A DNA stretch of 64,000 nt. Origin: an uncultured Elusimicrobiales bacterium. GTDB taxonomy: Bacteria; Elusimicrobiota; Elusimicrobia; Elusimicrobiales; Elusimicrobiaceae. Below the pieces are notes generated by a model. The model did not search any database and had not been told where the DNA came from. It was given only the letters and a program-made list of their open reading frames with translations. The DNA is taken from the NCBI GenBank assembly GCA_944324675.1, contig CALUXE010000007.1, positions 1-64,000 of the forward strand, written 5' to 3'. The position numbers and the translations under genes were made by a program. Shown piece by piece: positions 1-8,547 of the stretch (positions within the stretch are counted from its first letter, which is position 1; each line of letters begins with the position of its first letter).

Positions 1-188
1 AAGAAATCTCTTTTGCATAAAGCCGGCAGATATTTTGCCGTTTGAGCGCAGAGCGCGCGGACTTTATGGTCCTGTTTCCCAAAAGAATCGGCCAGGAAAG
101 AGCCCGTCGCGCCCGATGAAAAATTGGTAATAAATCTTACGCCGTCGATAGCTTCGGCCGTAGCGCCCAGCGTTAGCAGTATTTTCAT
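1..188 (-). CDS. coaB: Phosphopantothenate-cysteine ligase, N-terminal part (cut by window edge)
   Basis: Reverse-strand reading frame that begins at 188 and runs off the left edge of the window, so only about 62 residues are visible. The start (MKILLTLGATAEAIDGVRF) followed by ITNFSSGATG matches the nucleotide-binding opening of CoaB, which usually reads GGT.EPIDPVRFI.N.SSG. CoaB couples cysteine to 4'-phosphopantothenate in coenzyme A synthesis. Its ATG overlaps the coaC stop codon in an ATGA arrangement, which supports translational coupling. CoaB and CoaC are one fused protein in most bacteria, but here they are separate genes. Family assignment is confident; the C-terminal half cannot be judged. 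Confidence 0.85.
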   Translation of the reverse strand, partial: MKILLTLGATAEAIDGVRFITNFSSGATGSFLADSFGKQDHKVRALCAQTAKYLPALCKRDF

Positions 189-721
189 AATCGTTCTTGA
201 AGGAAGTGCAGTATATTTTCGGGCTCTTCCATTCTGCCTTCGTCGCAGTCGCCGCAAGCCAAGGGTCCTTTTTGGGGGCCTATAAAAATTACGCCTCTTT
301 CTTTAAGCGTTTGAATGCTTTTTAAAGTGGCGGGGTTGCGGTATAAATTAACATTCATCGCAGGGGCGATAAAGAACGGTTTTTTATAATCGTGCGCGGC
401 CAGCAAAGTGGAAACGAAATCGTCCGCTATTCCAGCGGCCGTTTTGTTTATGATATTGGCGCTTGCGGGGCAGAGAAGGGTAATGTCAGCCCATTTGTTA
501 AGCTCGATATGTTTAAGATAAGTATCGCTGTTGAACATATCGAAAAAAAGTTTTTTGTGGGTCAGCCCTTCAAGGGTGGCTTGGCCTATGAAATTGAGGG
601 CGTTTTTTGTGGCGCAGGGCTGCACCTGCGCTCCGTTTTTGACTAAAGCCGAGATCAGCGAGCAGGCTTTGAAGCAGGCTATGGAGCCGCTTAACGCAAA
701 GAGGATTTTTTTATCTTTCAT
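185..721 (-). CDS. coaC: Phosphopantothenoylcysteine decarboxylase
   Basis: Flavoprotein of 178 residues that decarboxylates 4'-phosphopantothenoylcysteine to 4'-phosphopantetheine in CoA biosynthesis. The family motifs are visible: a GSIACFK flavin-binding start, the catalytic-type histidine at residue 71 (KHIEL), PASAN at 85-89, PAMN at 120-123 and the ACGD substrate-clamp motif at 155-158. The length matches a stand-alone decarboxylase domain, so this is not the fused CoaBC type. It overlaps coaX upstream (718-721) and coaB downstream (185-188), both by ATGA, giving a tightly coupled coaX-coaC-coaB operon on the minus strand. Confidence 0.95.
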   Translation of the reverse strand: MKDKKILFALSGSIACFKACSLISALVKNGAQVQPCATKNALNFIGQATLEGLTHKKLFFDMFNSDTYLKHIELNKWADITLLCPASANIINKTAAGIADDFVSTLLAAHDYKKPFFIAPAMNVNLYRNPATLKSIQTLKERGVIFIGPQKGPLACGDCDEGRMEEPENILHFLQERL

Positions 722-1518
722 TTTGAGCCTCTTTTCTTTTTCTTTTCTTGCGCGCGGTTGACTTCCAGCGCGTATTTTATGCCTTCAAGCAGCAGATCAG
801 GGGCATAACAGTCGAAAACTCCGCTTTTCTCGAACATTCTGGCAAATCCGCCCGTAGCGACGACAAGGGTTTCTTCCCCGTTGAAACATTCTTTTTTAAA
901 GCGGAATATATATTCTTTAATCATACCCAAATGGCCGTAGTATAGGCCGGACTGGAGTTGGGTTTCCGTAGAGCAGCCGGCGGCTTTTCTGGGTTTAATG
1001 ATTTCCACGTTTGAGAGCAGGGCGGTATTGCTTGTAAGGGCGTTTAAAGAAGTGCCCACGCCTACGGTAATGGCGCCGCCTTTATATTCTTTATTTTTGG
1101 AAATGGCGTCAAAAGTGTTTGCCGTGCCGAAATCCACGACGATTAAATTCCTTCCTGGAAAACGCTTAACCGCGGCCATACAGTCGGCGACTCTGTCGGC
1201 GCCCAGCTTGTCGTAGGAGGCGGGTATTTTTATTCCCGTTTTTATTCCAATTTCGACTATAAAGGGCTTTATGCCGAAGTACTTGACGCAGCAGTTCGTG
1301 ACGGTTCTTAAAAGAGAGGGCACTACCGAGGAAATGGCGATATCTTTTATTTCCTTGGGGTTTATTTCGTGTTCTCTGAGTATGGCGGTAAGGAATATGC
1401 CCAGTTCGTCCGAGGTTATGGATCCTATCGAAGTTTTGCGGAAGCGGGCTTTAATGTCGTCTCCGTCAAATACGCCCGCGAATATTTGGGTATTGCCGAT
1501 GTCTATCGTAAGAATCAT
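718..1518 (-). CDS. coaX: Type III pantothenate kinase
   Basis: Protein of 266 residues, the usual CoaX length. It phosphorylates pantothenate in the first committed step of CoA synthesis. The ASKHA-fold phosphate motif DIGNT lies at residues 6-10, GADR at 106-109 and the second phosphate motif DFGTANT at 129-135. The start has a clear Shine-Dalgarno sequence (AAGGAG) upstream on the minus strand. It is the first gene of the three-gene CoA operon and its stop overlaps the coaC start. Type III enzymes are typically insensitive to CoA feedback, but nothing in the sequence tests that here. Confidence 0.95.
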   Translation of the reverse strand: MILTIDIGNTQIFAGVFDGDDIKARFRKTSIGSITSDELGIFLTAILREHEINPKEIKDIAISSVVPSLLRTVTNCCVKYFGIKPFIVEIGIKTGIKIPASYDKLGADRVADCMAAVKRFPGRNLIVVDFGTANTFDAISKNKEYKGGAITVGVGTSLNALTSNTALLSNVEIIKPRKAAGCSTETQLQSGLYYGHLGMIKEYIFRFKKECFNGEETLVVATGGFARMFEKSGVFDCYAPDLLLEGIKYALEVNRAQEKKKKRGSK

Positions 1519-1637
1519 ACTTCTCCTTGCTTTAGCCCCTGTTAAGGCGGCTTAGCTATAGTGTTTGTTTAATATCGCGGGCAACCGTAATAAAATCAGT
1601 TCCCGCGGGAATATTTTAACATTTTATCGGGCTGTTA

Positions 1638-1669
1638 AAAAAGAGCGGGGGGATAGATCCGCTCTTTTT
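1638..1669 (-). terminator. Rho-independent terminator of the SIS-domain gene
   Basis: An inverted repeat of AAAAAGAGCGG and CCGCTCTTTTT gives a stem with a T-tract on the minus strand. It lies about 40 bp downstream of the gene that ends at 1709 and between that gene and coaX. Confidence 0.8.
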
Positions 1670-1708
1670 GTCTGACGGTCAGATTGCGTTTGGATCGGGG
1701 GGATATTT

Positions 1709-2437
1709 TCAATTAAGATGCAGTATTCTGTTTTTGTATTTTTCGGCGAGCTTTGTATTAACTTTATCGCCGCCGTCGTTGCTGCTTAGGTAAAGCGGTA
1801 TTTTAAAGCCTTTTTTGGCAAGCTTTCTCGCCGCTTGATACATTACGGCGTTTATTATCGCCGCGCCCGCTATGGTTGATACGGGGGCGATGTCTTTGCC
1901 GTTTAGTTTCAAGGCGGTTTCTTGTTTGGTGCAGCAGTTGTCTATTAAAGCGTCGGCCAAGTCGCGCAGCATTTTTCCGCTTGAGTGCCTGGATTTTGTA
2001 TTTTTGTGCGCTTGTACGGCGGTTATAACTATGACTTTAAGGCCTTTTTCCTTGGCGAACAAGGCGGCGTCAATGCCGGCGGGGTTTCTGCCGGAATTTG
2101 AAATTATGATGATGCAGTCCTTTTTCCTTAGATTATGTCTTTTAAGCATAATGGGGGAAAGGCCTTCCAGTCTTTCCATATCGGTTGCGGCGTGCGCGGA
2201 AGGCATAAAGGCGAGCGAAGGATCAAGTATGGCGCTTACGCAGGCGGGGCAGCCGCTTCTGTGGAAATTCTCCACCGAGACGCTGTGGCTGTGTCCCGCG
2301 CCGAAGGTATAAATAATACCGTCGTTTTTAATAGCCGCCGCGAGTATATCCGCGGCTTTAGAGATGGCTTTATCCTGCGTTTTGTCTATTAAAGCCAAAA
2401 GTTCCGTTATTTTGCTAAAGTAAAGGTTTTTCATCAT
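1709..2437 (-). CDS. SIS-domain protein of the UPF0309 type
   Basis: Protein of 242 residues with a single sugar-isomerase (SIS) fold. The glycine-rich opening IYTFGAGHSHS (about 43-52) and the phosphosugar-binding segment IIIISNSGRNPAG (about 110-122) are characteristic. Similar proteins are annotated as UPF0309 or as phosphoheptose-isomerase-like, but their substrate is generally undefined, so I give no gene name. It is monocistronic with its own terminator downstream. A TATAAT box ends six bases before the first ATG and there is no Shine-Dalgarno sequence, which suggests a leaderless message. A second ATG immediately follows the first, so the start could shift by one codon. Confidence 0.8.
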   Translation of the reverse strand: MMKNLYFSKITELLALIDKTQDKAISKAADILAAAIKNDGIIYTFGAGHSHSVSVENFHRSGCPACVSAILDPSLAFMPSAHAATDMERLEGLSPIMLKRHNLRKKDCIIIISNSGRNPAGIDAALFAKEKGLKVIVITAVQAHKNTKSRHSSGKMLRDLADALIDNCCTKQETALKLNGKDIAPVSTIAGAAIINAVMYQAARKLAKKGFKIPLYLSSNDGGDKVNTKLAEKYKNRILHLN

Positions 2438-2443
2438 AATACA

Positions 2444-2449
2444 ATTATA
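2444..2449 (-). promoter_or_regulatory. -10 box directly upstream of the SIS-domain gene
   Basis: TATAAT on the minus strand, six bases before the ATG at 2437. At the usual start-site distance the transcript would begin at or next to the start codon. No convincing -35 hexamer was found. Confidence 0.5.
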
Positions 2450-2471
2450 ACTGTTTTTGATAAGATAATGG

Positions 2472-2477
2472 TATAAT
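2472..2477 (+). promoter_or_regulatory. -10 box for the RND efflux operon
   Basis: TATAAT on the plus strand in the 103-bp divergent spacer, leaving a leader of about 55 bases with a GAGGA ribosome-binding site before the ATG at 2541. The -35 region is weak. No repressor-type palindrome or regulator gene was found nearby. Confidence 0.4.
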
Positions 2478-2540
2478 TATCTTATCCGGCATCGGCTTTG
2501 CGGAAACTGTAATTTTTAATTTAAAAAAGAGGAATGTTTA

Positions 2541-3689
2541 ATGGAAAGAAAAATTAAGGCAAGTGTTTTTTCTTTGATATTTTTAGGTTTATGGCTTTGC
2601 GGCTGCGGGGAGGCGGCCTCAAGTTCCGAGCAAGAGATTCTTGTCAACGGTATAACCGTTACGCAGCAAGACGCCCCTTTAAATATAGAATATCCGGCGC
2701 AGATAGACGGCTCCCTTAATATAGATGTAAGGGGGCAGGTCGGCGGGATATTGAAGGAGCGTTTGTATACGGAAGGTTCCTATGTGGAGAAAGACACTCC
2801 TCTTTTTATCATAGATCCCCAGCCTTATCAGGTAGCTTTGGAGAAGGCGAAAGGTTCTTTGGCGCAGGCCCAAAGCGAGGTAAAGCGCACCAAACGCGAC
2901 TACGAAAGAATGGCGAAACTTATAAAAGAGAACGCCGTAAGCGCTAAAGAACACGACGACGCTCTATCCGCCTATGAAAGGGCGCAGGCAAACGAACAGG
3001 TGGCGAAAGCGGGTTTGGAAGAAGCCGAAATCAATTTGGGCTACACCACCGTAAAAGCGCCGATATCTGGTATAACGGGTAAGGAAGCACAGTCTGTGGG
3101 CAGTTTGATATCGCCTTCTTCGCCGTCCTCAAGCCTTTTGACGACTATGGTGCAAACCAATCCTCTTTACATTAATTTTTCGGTACCCAGCAGGGAATGG
3201 GACAATGCCCCCAAAATACGGAAAGCCGGGGACATAAATTTAGCCATGGAGGATGTCGGCGTTGAGGTTATATTGAACGACGGCAGCGTCTATCCCGAGC
3301 TTGGCCGTATATTCTTTGTGGACAGCTCTGAAAACACAAAAACTTCTTCCGTAGCCATAAGGGCGCAAATCCCCAATCCGGACAGGTCCGCTGTTTTAAT
3401 GCCGGGCAAATTCGTAAAAGTTCGCCTTACGAATATTTCTTACAAAAACGCCATACTGGTGCCTGTTTCGGCTTTGGTGCAGGGCGATAACGGCTATTCC
3501 GCTTATGTGGTAAGAAACGGCGTGGCGGAATCTGTCCCCGTAAAAGCGTCGGTATCGGGTTCCAGAGCTTTCATAAACGAGGGCTTGAAACCCGGCGAGG
3601 TTATCATTACCGAAGGTTTGGTAAAAATAAAACCGGGGCAAAAGGTAAGAGTCAATCTCATTCCCAATAATATATTGAGCGAAGAGTAA
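2541..3689 (+). CDS. RND efflux periplasmic adaptor lipoprotein (AcrA/MexA type)
   Basis: Membrane-fusion protein of 382 residues. The N-terminus is a lipoprotein signal with lipobox LCGC, which puts the acylated cysteine at residue 22. Then come a biotinyl-lipoyl-like half (DVRGQVGGILKERLYTEG), an alpha-helical hairpin rich in K, E and A (about 105-170), the second lipoyl half (TTVKAPISGITGK) and beta-barrel and membrane-proximal domains. Such adaptors bridge the inner-membrane pump and the outer-membrane channel. It is the first gene of a three-gene operon, 10 bp upstream of the pump gene. The cargo cannot be deduced from sequence. Confidence 0.93.
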   Translation: MERKIKASVFSLIFLGLWLCGCGEAASSSEQEILVNGITVTQQDAPLNIEYPAQIDGSLNIDVRGQVGGILKERLYTEGSYVEKDTPLFIIDPQPYQVALEKAKGSLAQAQSEVKRTKRDYERMAKLIKENAVSAKEHDDALSAYERAQANEQVAKAGLEEAEINLGYTTVKAPISGITGKEAQSVGSLISPSSPSSSLLTTMVQTNPLYINFSVPSREWDNAPKIRKAGDINLAMEDVGVEVILNDGSVYPELGRIFFVDSSENTKTSSVAIRAQIPNPDRSAVLMPGKFVKVRLTNISYKNAILVPVSALVQGDNGYSAYVVRNGVAESVPVKASVSGSRAFINEGLKPGEVIITEGLVKIKPGQKVRVNLIPNNILSEE

Positions 3690-3699
3690 GGGGTAAAAA

Positions 3700-6600
3700 A
3701 TGTTTTCCAAATTTTTTATAGAGCGTCCTATTTTCGCTACGGTAATATCGCTGTTTATATTGCTTGCGGGTATAGTGTCGATAACCAATTTGCCTATAGC
3801 GCAGTATCCCGAGCTTACCCCGCCTTCAATAGCGGTAAAGGCGCAGTATCCCGGCGCCTCGGCAGAGGTTATCGCCGAATCCGTCGCCGCGCCGCTGGAG
3901 CAGAAGATAAACGGCGTGGACAATATGATTTATATGAACTCCGTATCGTCCTCAAACGGGGATATGAACTTGACCGTTTACTTCAATATCGGCACGGACG
4001 CCGACCAGGCGATGATAAACGTAAACAACAGGGTTCAGTCGGCGCAGTCGTCCTTGCCGGAAGACGTAAGGAAATACGGCGTTACCGTAGACAAAAAATC
4101 CAGCTCCATTTTACAGATAATATCGATAACTTCGCCCAATTCCACCTATGACACCACCTATATGGGCAATTACGCTTTGGTAAACATCGTAGACGACTTA
4201 AAGCGTATTTCGGGCGTGGGCGACGCGCAGGTAATGACTGCCAACGATTATTCGATGAGGATTTGGCTCAAACCCGATGTAATGGCCAAGCTTGGCATAT
4301 CCACGAGCGAGGTAGCCGCCGCGATACAGGAGCAGAACGCCCAGAGAGCGGCGGGCAAAATCGGGCAGCCGCCTTTGGATATCAAGGTGGACAGGGTCTA
4401 TTCCATAGAGGTTGAAGGGCGTTTAAAAACCCCGCAGGAATTTGGAAACATAATACTAAGGGCTAATCCGGACGGTACCTCTTTAAGGCTCAAGGATATA
4501 GCGGATATAGAGTTAGGCTCTCAGACTTATGAATTCGTGGCTACCCAAAACGGGAAGCCGGCTGTGCCGATAGGGGTGTATTTGTCGCCTGGCGCGAACG
4601 CTGTGGCCACGGCCGAGGCGGTAGACGCGAAAATGGCGGAAATAGCGGCAAATTTCCCGCCCGATATGCAATATAATGTCCCTTACGATACGACGATATT
4701 CGTAAAAGTGTCCATAGAGGAAGTAATCCATACCCTTATTGAGGCAATGATATTGGTATTCGCGGTGGTGTTTTTATTCCTTAAAGACTGGCGCGCCACT
4801 TTAATACCGTGTTTGGCGGTGCCCGTATCGATAGTGGGCGCGTTCGCGGGTATGCTGCTTTTCGGTTTTTCGATAAATACTTTGACATTGTTCGGCTTGG
4901 TGCTGGCGATAGGCATAGTGGTTGACGACGCCATTATAGTAATAGAGAACGTGGAACGCTTAATGCACGAGCGTGGCCTTAGCGTAAAAGACGCCACTAT
5001 AGAGGCTATGAACGAAGTTTCCGGCCCGCTGGTGGCGATAGTATTGGTGCTGTCTGCGGTGTTTGTGCCGGTGTCGTTTATGGGCGGAATGACGGGGGCG
5101 ATGTATCAGCAGTTTGCCATAACGATAGCGGTATCGGTGGTTATATCGGGCCTTGTTGCTTTGACTTTGACGCCCGCTTTAACGGTATTGATATTCAGAA
5201 AGCCGGAGCATAAAGACAGCGGGTTCTTTGCTTGGTTTGACAGGAAATTTGAAGCTCTTACCGATAAATATGTAACCGGGGCTAAGTTTTTTGTCCAGCA
5301 CGGTACGGTGGCTTTATGCGCTTTTGCAGTTGTGCTGCTGCTGGCGGCGGGGCTGTTTAAAATTACGCCCACCTCTTTGGTGCCCGACGAGGACCAAGGT
5401 ATAATGATGACTTCTGTTATGTTGGACCCGGGTTCCTCTTTGGATAAGACGGAAAGCGTCGTTTCCAAGATGGGGCAGATAATCCAGCAGGAACCGCAGG
5501 TGGAAAACATCTTGGCCTTCAGCGGATTTGATTTGATATCCAGCTCCATGAAGAACAATTACGGCGCGTTTTTTATCACTCTTAAAGATTGGAAGGAGCG
5601 CGAAAGCCAAGATTTATCGGTCAGCGCGCTTATAAGGGCTATATACATAGCGGGTATGAGGGATATACCCAACGCTTTGATACTGCCGTTTAATATGCCG
5701 CCGATATCGGGTATGAGCACGACTGGCGGGCTGGAAGGGTATATCCAGAGCAGGGGCAGCAATGCCACCAGCGTGGATTTGGAGCAAAGCGTAAGCAAAT
5801 TTATAAGCGCGGCCCAGAAAGACCCTTCCGTACAATCGGTTACCACCACGTTCAGCGCGAGCGTGCCTCAGCTGAAGTTGATGGTGGATACGATAAAGGC
5901 CAAATCAATGGGGGTGTCGCTTAACAGCCTTTTCGCTACGCTGCAGGCGACATTCGGCACTTATTATATAAACGACTTTACCAAATTCGGCCGCAGCTTT
6001 AAGGTAATGATGCAGGCGCGCGGCGATTACAGGGCCCATAAGGAACAGATTAACGGCATATATGTCAAATCGGACAGCGGCGATATGGTTCCTTTGTCGG
6101 CTTTGGTGTATTTCACCGATATCAAAGGCGCGGACACCGTGGAACGCTTCAACCTGTTCAAGGCGGCGAAGGTATTGGTAACGCCCGCCAGCGGATATTC
6201 CACGGGCCAGGCTATGGCGGCGATGGAAAGAACGGCCAAGGAAGTATTGGGCACGGATTACAGCTTGGCTTGGACGGGTTCGGCCTATCAGGAGAAATTG
6301 ACGGGCAGTGCCTCCACAATGGCTTTGCTGCTGGGCTTGTTGGTTGTATTTTTGATACTTTCGGCGCAGTACGAAAAATGGTCTTTGCCGATAGCGGTAA
6401 TGATGGCGGTTCCGTTCGCCATATTCGGAGCCTTGGCCGGCGTCTATATAAGGGGCCTGCACTTCCTGCCGAGCGATTTGGCGCAGAAAATTTCGTATAT
6501 ATCTTCGGGCGCTTTTATATCGACGCTTAACAACGATATTTACTTTCAGATAGCCTTGGTGACGCTGGTGGGGTTGGCGGCCAAGAACGCCATATTGATA

Positions 6601-6912
6601 GTGGAATTTGCGGTAATGATAAAGCAAGAGGGCAAGAGCGCGGCGCAGGCCGCCATAGAAGCGGCTAAACTGAGATTCAGGCCGATAGTGATGACCTCTT
6701 TGGCTTTCATTTTGGGTTGTATGCCTTTGGCTTTGGCGGGCGGCGCGGGCGCGGCCAGCCGCCATTCGATAGGTACGGCGGTAGTGGCGGGAATGTTGGG
6801 TGCGACATTATTGGCGCCTTTATTCGTGCCGTACTTTTTCGTATTGACTTCGGGCAAGGAAAAGAGCCCGAAAACCGTTGAGGATAAAAAGGAAGGGGGC
6901 GAAAATGCGTAA
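3700..6912 (+). CDS. RND multidrug efflux pump, HAE1 (AcrB-like) family
   Basis: Inner-membrane pump of 1070 residues, close to the usual AcrB length, with the two-fold repeat of six membrane helices plus large periplasmic loops. The N-terminus (FFIERPIFATVISLFI) is diagnostic. The proton-relay aspartates are present as a DD pair at about 409-410 (GIVVDDAIIVIENVER), and the TM10 lysine is at about 962 (GLAAKNAILIVEFA). It exchanges protons for amphiphilic drugs or metabolites and works with the adaptor and channel encoded on either side. Its last codons overlap the start of the channel gene by eight bases, so translation is probably coupled. Confidence 0.95.
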   Translation: MFSKFFIERPIFATVISLFILLAGIVSITNLPIAQYPELTPPSIAVKAQYPGASAEVIAESVAAPLEQKINGVDNMIYMNSVSSSNGDMNLTVYFNIGTDADQAMINVNNRVQSAQSSLPEDVRKYGVTVDKKSSSILQIISITSPNSTYDTTYMGNYALVNIVDDLKRISGVGDAQVMTANDYSMRIWLKPDVMAKLGISTSEVAAAIQEQNAQRAAGKIGQPPLDIKVDRVYSIEVEGRLKTPQEFGNIILRANPDGTSLRLKDIADIELGSQTYEFVATQNGKPAVPIGVYLSPGANAVATAEAVDAKMAEIAANFPPDMQYNVPYDTTIFVKVSIEEVIHTLIEAMILVFAVVFLFLKDWRATLIPCLAVPVSIVGAFAGMLLFGFSINTLTLFGLVLAIGIVVDDAIIVIENVERLMHERGLSVKDATIEAMNEVSGPLVAIVLVLSAVFVPVSFMGGMTGAMYQQFAITIAVSVVISGLVALTLTPALTVLIFRKPEHKDSGFFAWFDRKFEALTDKYVTGAKFFVQHGTVALCAFAVVLLLAAGLFKITPTSLVPDEDQGIMMTSVMLDPGSSLDKTESVVSKMGQIIQQEPQVENILAFSGFDLISSSMKNNYGAFFITLKDWKERESQDLSVSALIRAIYIAGMRDIPNALILPFNMPPISGMSTTGGLEGYIQSRGSNATSVDLEQSVSKFISAAQKDPSVQSVTTTFSASVPQLKLMVDTIKAKSMGVSLNSLFATLQATFGTYYINDFTKFGRSFKVMMQARGDYRAHKEQINGIYVKSDSGDMVPLSALVYFTDIKGADTVERFNLFKAAKVLVTPASGYSTGQAMAAMERTAKEVLGTDYSLAWTGSAYQEKLTGSASTMALLLGLLVVFLILSAQYEKWSLPIAVMMAVPFAIFGALAGVYIRGLHFLPSDLAQKISYISSGAFISTLNNDIYFQIALVTLVGLAAKNAILIVEFAVMIKQEGKSAAQAAIEAAKLRFRPIVMTSLAFILGCMPLALAGGAGAASRHSIGTAVVAGMLGATLLAPLFVPYFFVLTSGKEKSPKTVEDKKEGGENA

Positions 6913-8284
6913 AGAATTGACGGTTTTAACGGTATTTTCTTTATTGTTTAGCGGCTGCCTTATGGGGCCGAACTACAAAAGGCCGGAGCTTTCTTTGCCT
7001 GCGGGGCAGGAAGAGGATTTGGGCGTATTTGTCAGCGATAAGTGGTGGGAGATGTTTAGCGATCCCGCTCTCAACGCCTTGGAGGAAGAAGCCCTTGCCA
7101 ACAATAAAGATTTGACCGTCGCTATGGCCAAAGTGGAGGAAGCCAGAGCGAAGTTGGGCTTGGCTTACGCCGATCAGCTGCCGACTTTAGACGCTACCGG
7201 CTATGCCCAAAGGACGGGTTTTTCGACGGGCCATCCGTGGGCGCAGTACAATATCGGCTTGACGGCGGCTTATCAGTTTGACTTCTGGGGCAGATACAGA
7301 AGGCTGAGCGAGGCGGCGCGTGCGGAGCTGTTAAGTACGGAATCGCAAAAGGACACCGTAAGGCTGACTTTAACGGCTGATGTGGCCAACTATTATTTTT
7401 CCTATATCACTTTAAAGGAGCAGGTGGAAATATCCAAACGCACTTTAGACTCCAGGAAAGAGAGCGTAAGGATATATTTGGTCAGATACAAAAACGGTTA
7501 CTCGACCGAGCTGGACCTAAAAAGGGTTGAAGCCGAAATGGCCTCGGTGGAGGCCTCTTTGGCGGAATTTGAAAGGCAGTTTGCTTTATCACAGACGGCA
7601 TTGTCAATGCTTTTAGGGCGCAGCCCCAAGGAAATAATAGAAGGCAAATTGCAAGGCACCGCTTTGCAGGAAGTTAAAGTTATGCCGGAAGTGCCTTCCG
7701 GGATACCTGCCGATTTGTTAAGGCGGCGTCCTGACGTAAGAGCGGCGGAGGGCTTGCTGATAGCGGCCAACGCAAATATAGGCGCGGCGCGTGCGGCTTA
7801 CTTCCCCAATATAGTATTGACGGCTTCTGGCGGATACGCCAGCGACCAGTTGGGGACGCTTGTCGCTCCTAAAACTTCTTTTTGGAACGCGGGCGCCGGT
7901 TTGATACTTCCTATCTTCCAAGGCGGCAAGATAAAAAGCCAAAATAAGCAGGCCGAGGCGGTATACAAGCAGATGTTGGCCTCATACGAGAAAGCGGCGC
8001 AAAACGCCTACCGGGATACTTACGACGCTTTGACGAACAATCAATTTTACCGCAAAATAGTCGTGGCAAATACGGCGCAGGTAAAAGCTTTGGCGCGCAG
8101 CTTGGATTTGGCTCAGAAACAGCAAGACGCCGGCCTTATAGACATCTTGGATTTGCTGGACGTGGAAAGGAATTTGTTAAGCGCGGAAACGAGCCTCGCG
8201 GCGGCGCGGCGCAATCAGCTTAGCGCTTTGGTGGCGATAGCGCAGGCTTTGGGCGGCGGCTGGCTGGAGGATACGCCCCGTTAA
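6905..8284 (+). CDS. RND efflux outer-membrane channel lipoprotein (OprM/NodT family)
   Basis: Outer-membrane factor of 459 residues from the ATG at 6905. I chose this start over an ATG at 6878 because a purine-rich GGAAGGGGG lies just upstream and because the protein then opens with a proper lipoprotein signal ending FSGC. The mature N-terminus carries the family signature GPNYKRP, followed by two tandem outer-membrane-efflux repeats with long helices (for example SESVRIYL.RYKNGYSTELDLKRVE). It forms the trimeric exit duct for the adaptor-pump pair upstream. The start overlaps the pump's stop by eight bases. A bidirectional terminator follows at 8331. Confidence 0.93.
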   Translation: MRKELTVLTVFSLLFSGCLMGPNYKRPELSLPAGQEEDLGVFVSDKWWEMFSDPALNALEEEALANNKDLTVAMAKVEEARAKLGLAYADQLPTLDATGYAQRTGFSTGHPWAQYNIGLTAAYQFDFWGRYRRLSEAARAELLSTESQKDTVRLTLTADVANYYFSYITLKEQVEISKRTLDSRKESVRIYLVRYKNGYSTELDLKRVEAEMASVEASLAEFERQFALSQTALSMLLGRSPKEIIEGKLQGTALQEVKVMPEVPSGIPADLLRRRPDVRAAEGLLIAANANIGAARAAYFPNIVLTASGGYASDQLGTLVAPKTSFWNAGAGLILPIFQGGKIKSQNKQAEAVYKQMLASYEKAAQNAYRDTYDALTNNQFYRKIVVANTAQVKALARSLDLAQKQQDAGLIDILDLLDVERNLLSAETSLAAARRNQLSALVAIAQALGGGWLEDTPR

Positions 8285-8330
8285 ATTGCTTCCTGGGCAG
8301 TTAAATTAAAGCGCCGTTTTTTAAGATAAT

Positions 8331-8366
8331 AAAAATCCCTCGTTTAAATTACTCGGGGGATTTTTA
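8331..8366. terminator. Terminator after the RND operon
   Basis: AAAAATCCC and GGGATTTTT arms flank a short AT loop with A and T tracts on either side. It can act on both strands and separates the efflux operon from the convergent gene ending at 8548. Confidence 0.75.
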
Positions 8367-8463
8367 TTTATGGAAACATTAAGAAAATTTATTTTCTTTA
8401 GGAAAAGATATTCCCCGGATAATAGATGCCTCCCTCATAAAAACTTTGTTTTTCCTCCGATGA

Positions 8464-8529
8464 GCGGCGCGCCCAAGAGATCCCTTTAAAACGCTCTGCG
8501 GCGCGTAAATCGGCTCTCTCGCTTGGGGC
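8464..8529. repeat. Imperfect inverted repeat of unknown role
   Basis: GCCCAAGAGA at 8471-8480 pairs with TCTCTcgcTTGGGGC at 8515-8529 with a three-base bulge. A direct copy of GCGGCGCG occurs at 8464 and 8498. It lies just downstream of the minus-strand gene ending at 8548 but has no T-tract. I cannot assign a function. Confidence 0.35.
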
Positions 8530-8547
8530 AAAATATACGGGATTTTA

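Noticed and set aside
5905-6765. 286-codon minus-strand ORF inside the RND pump gene
   Set aside because: Arg/His/Tyr-rich translation without protein-like features, entirely antisense to conserved pump sequence.
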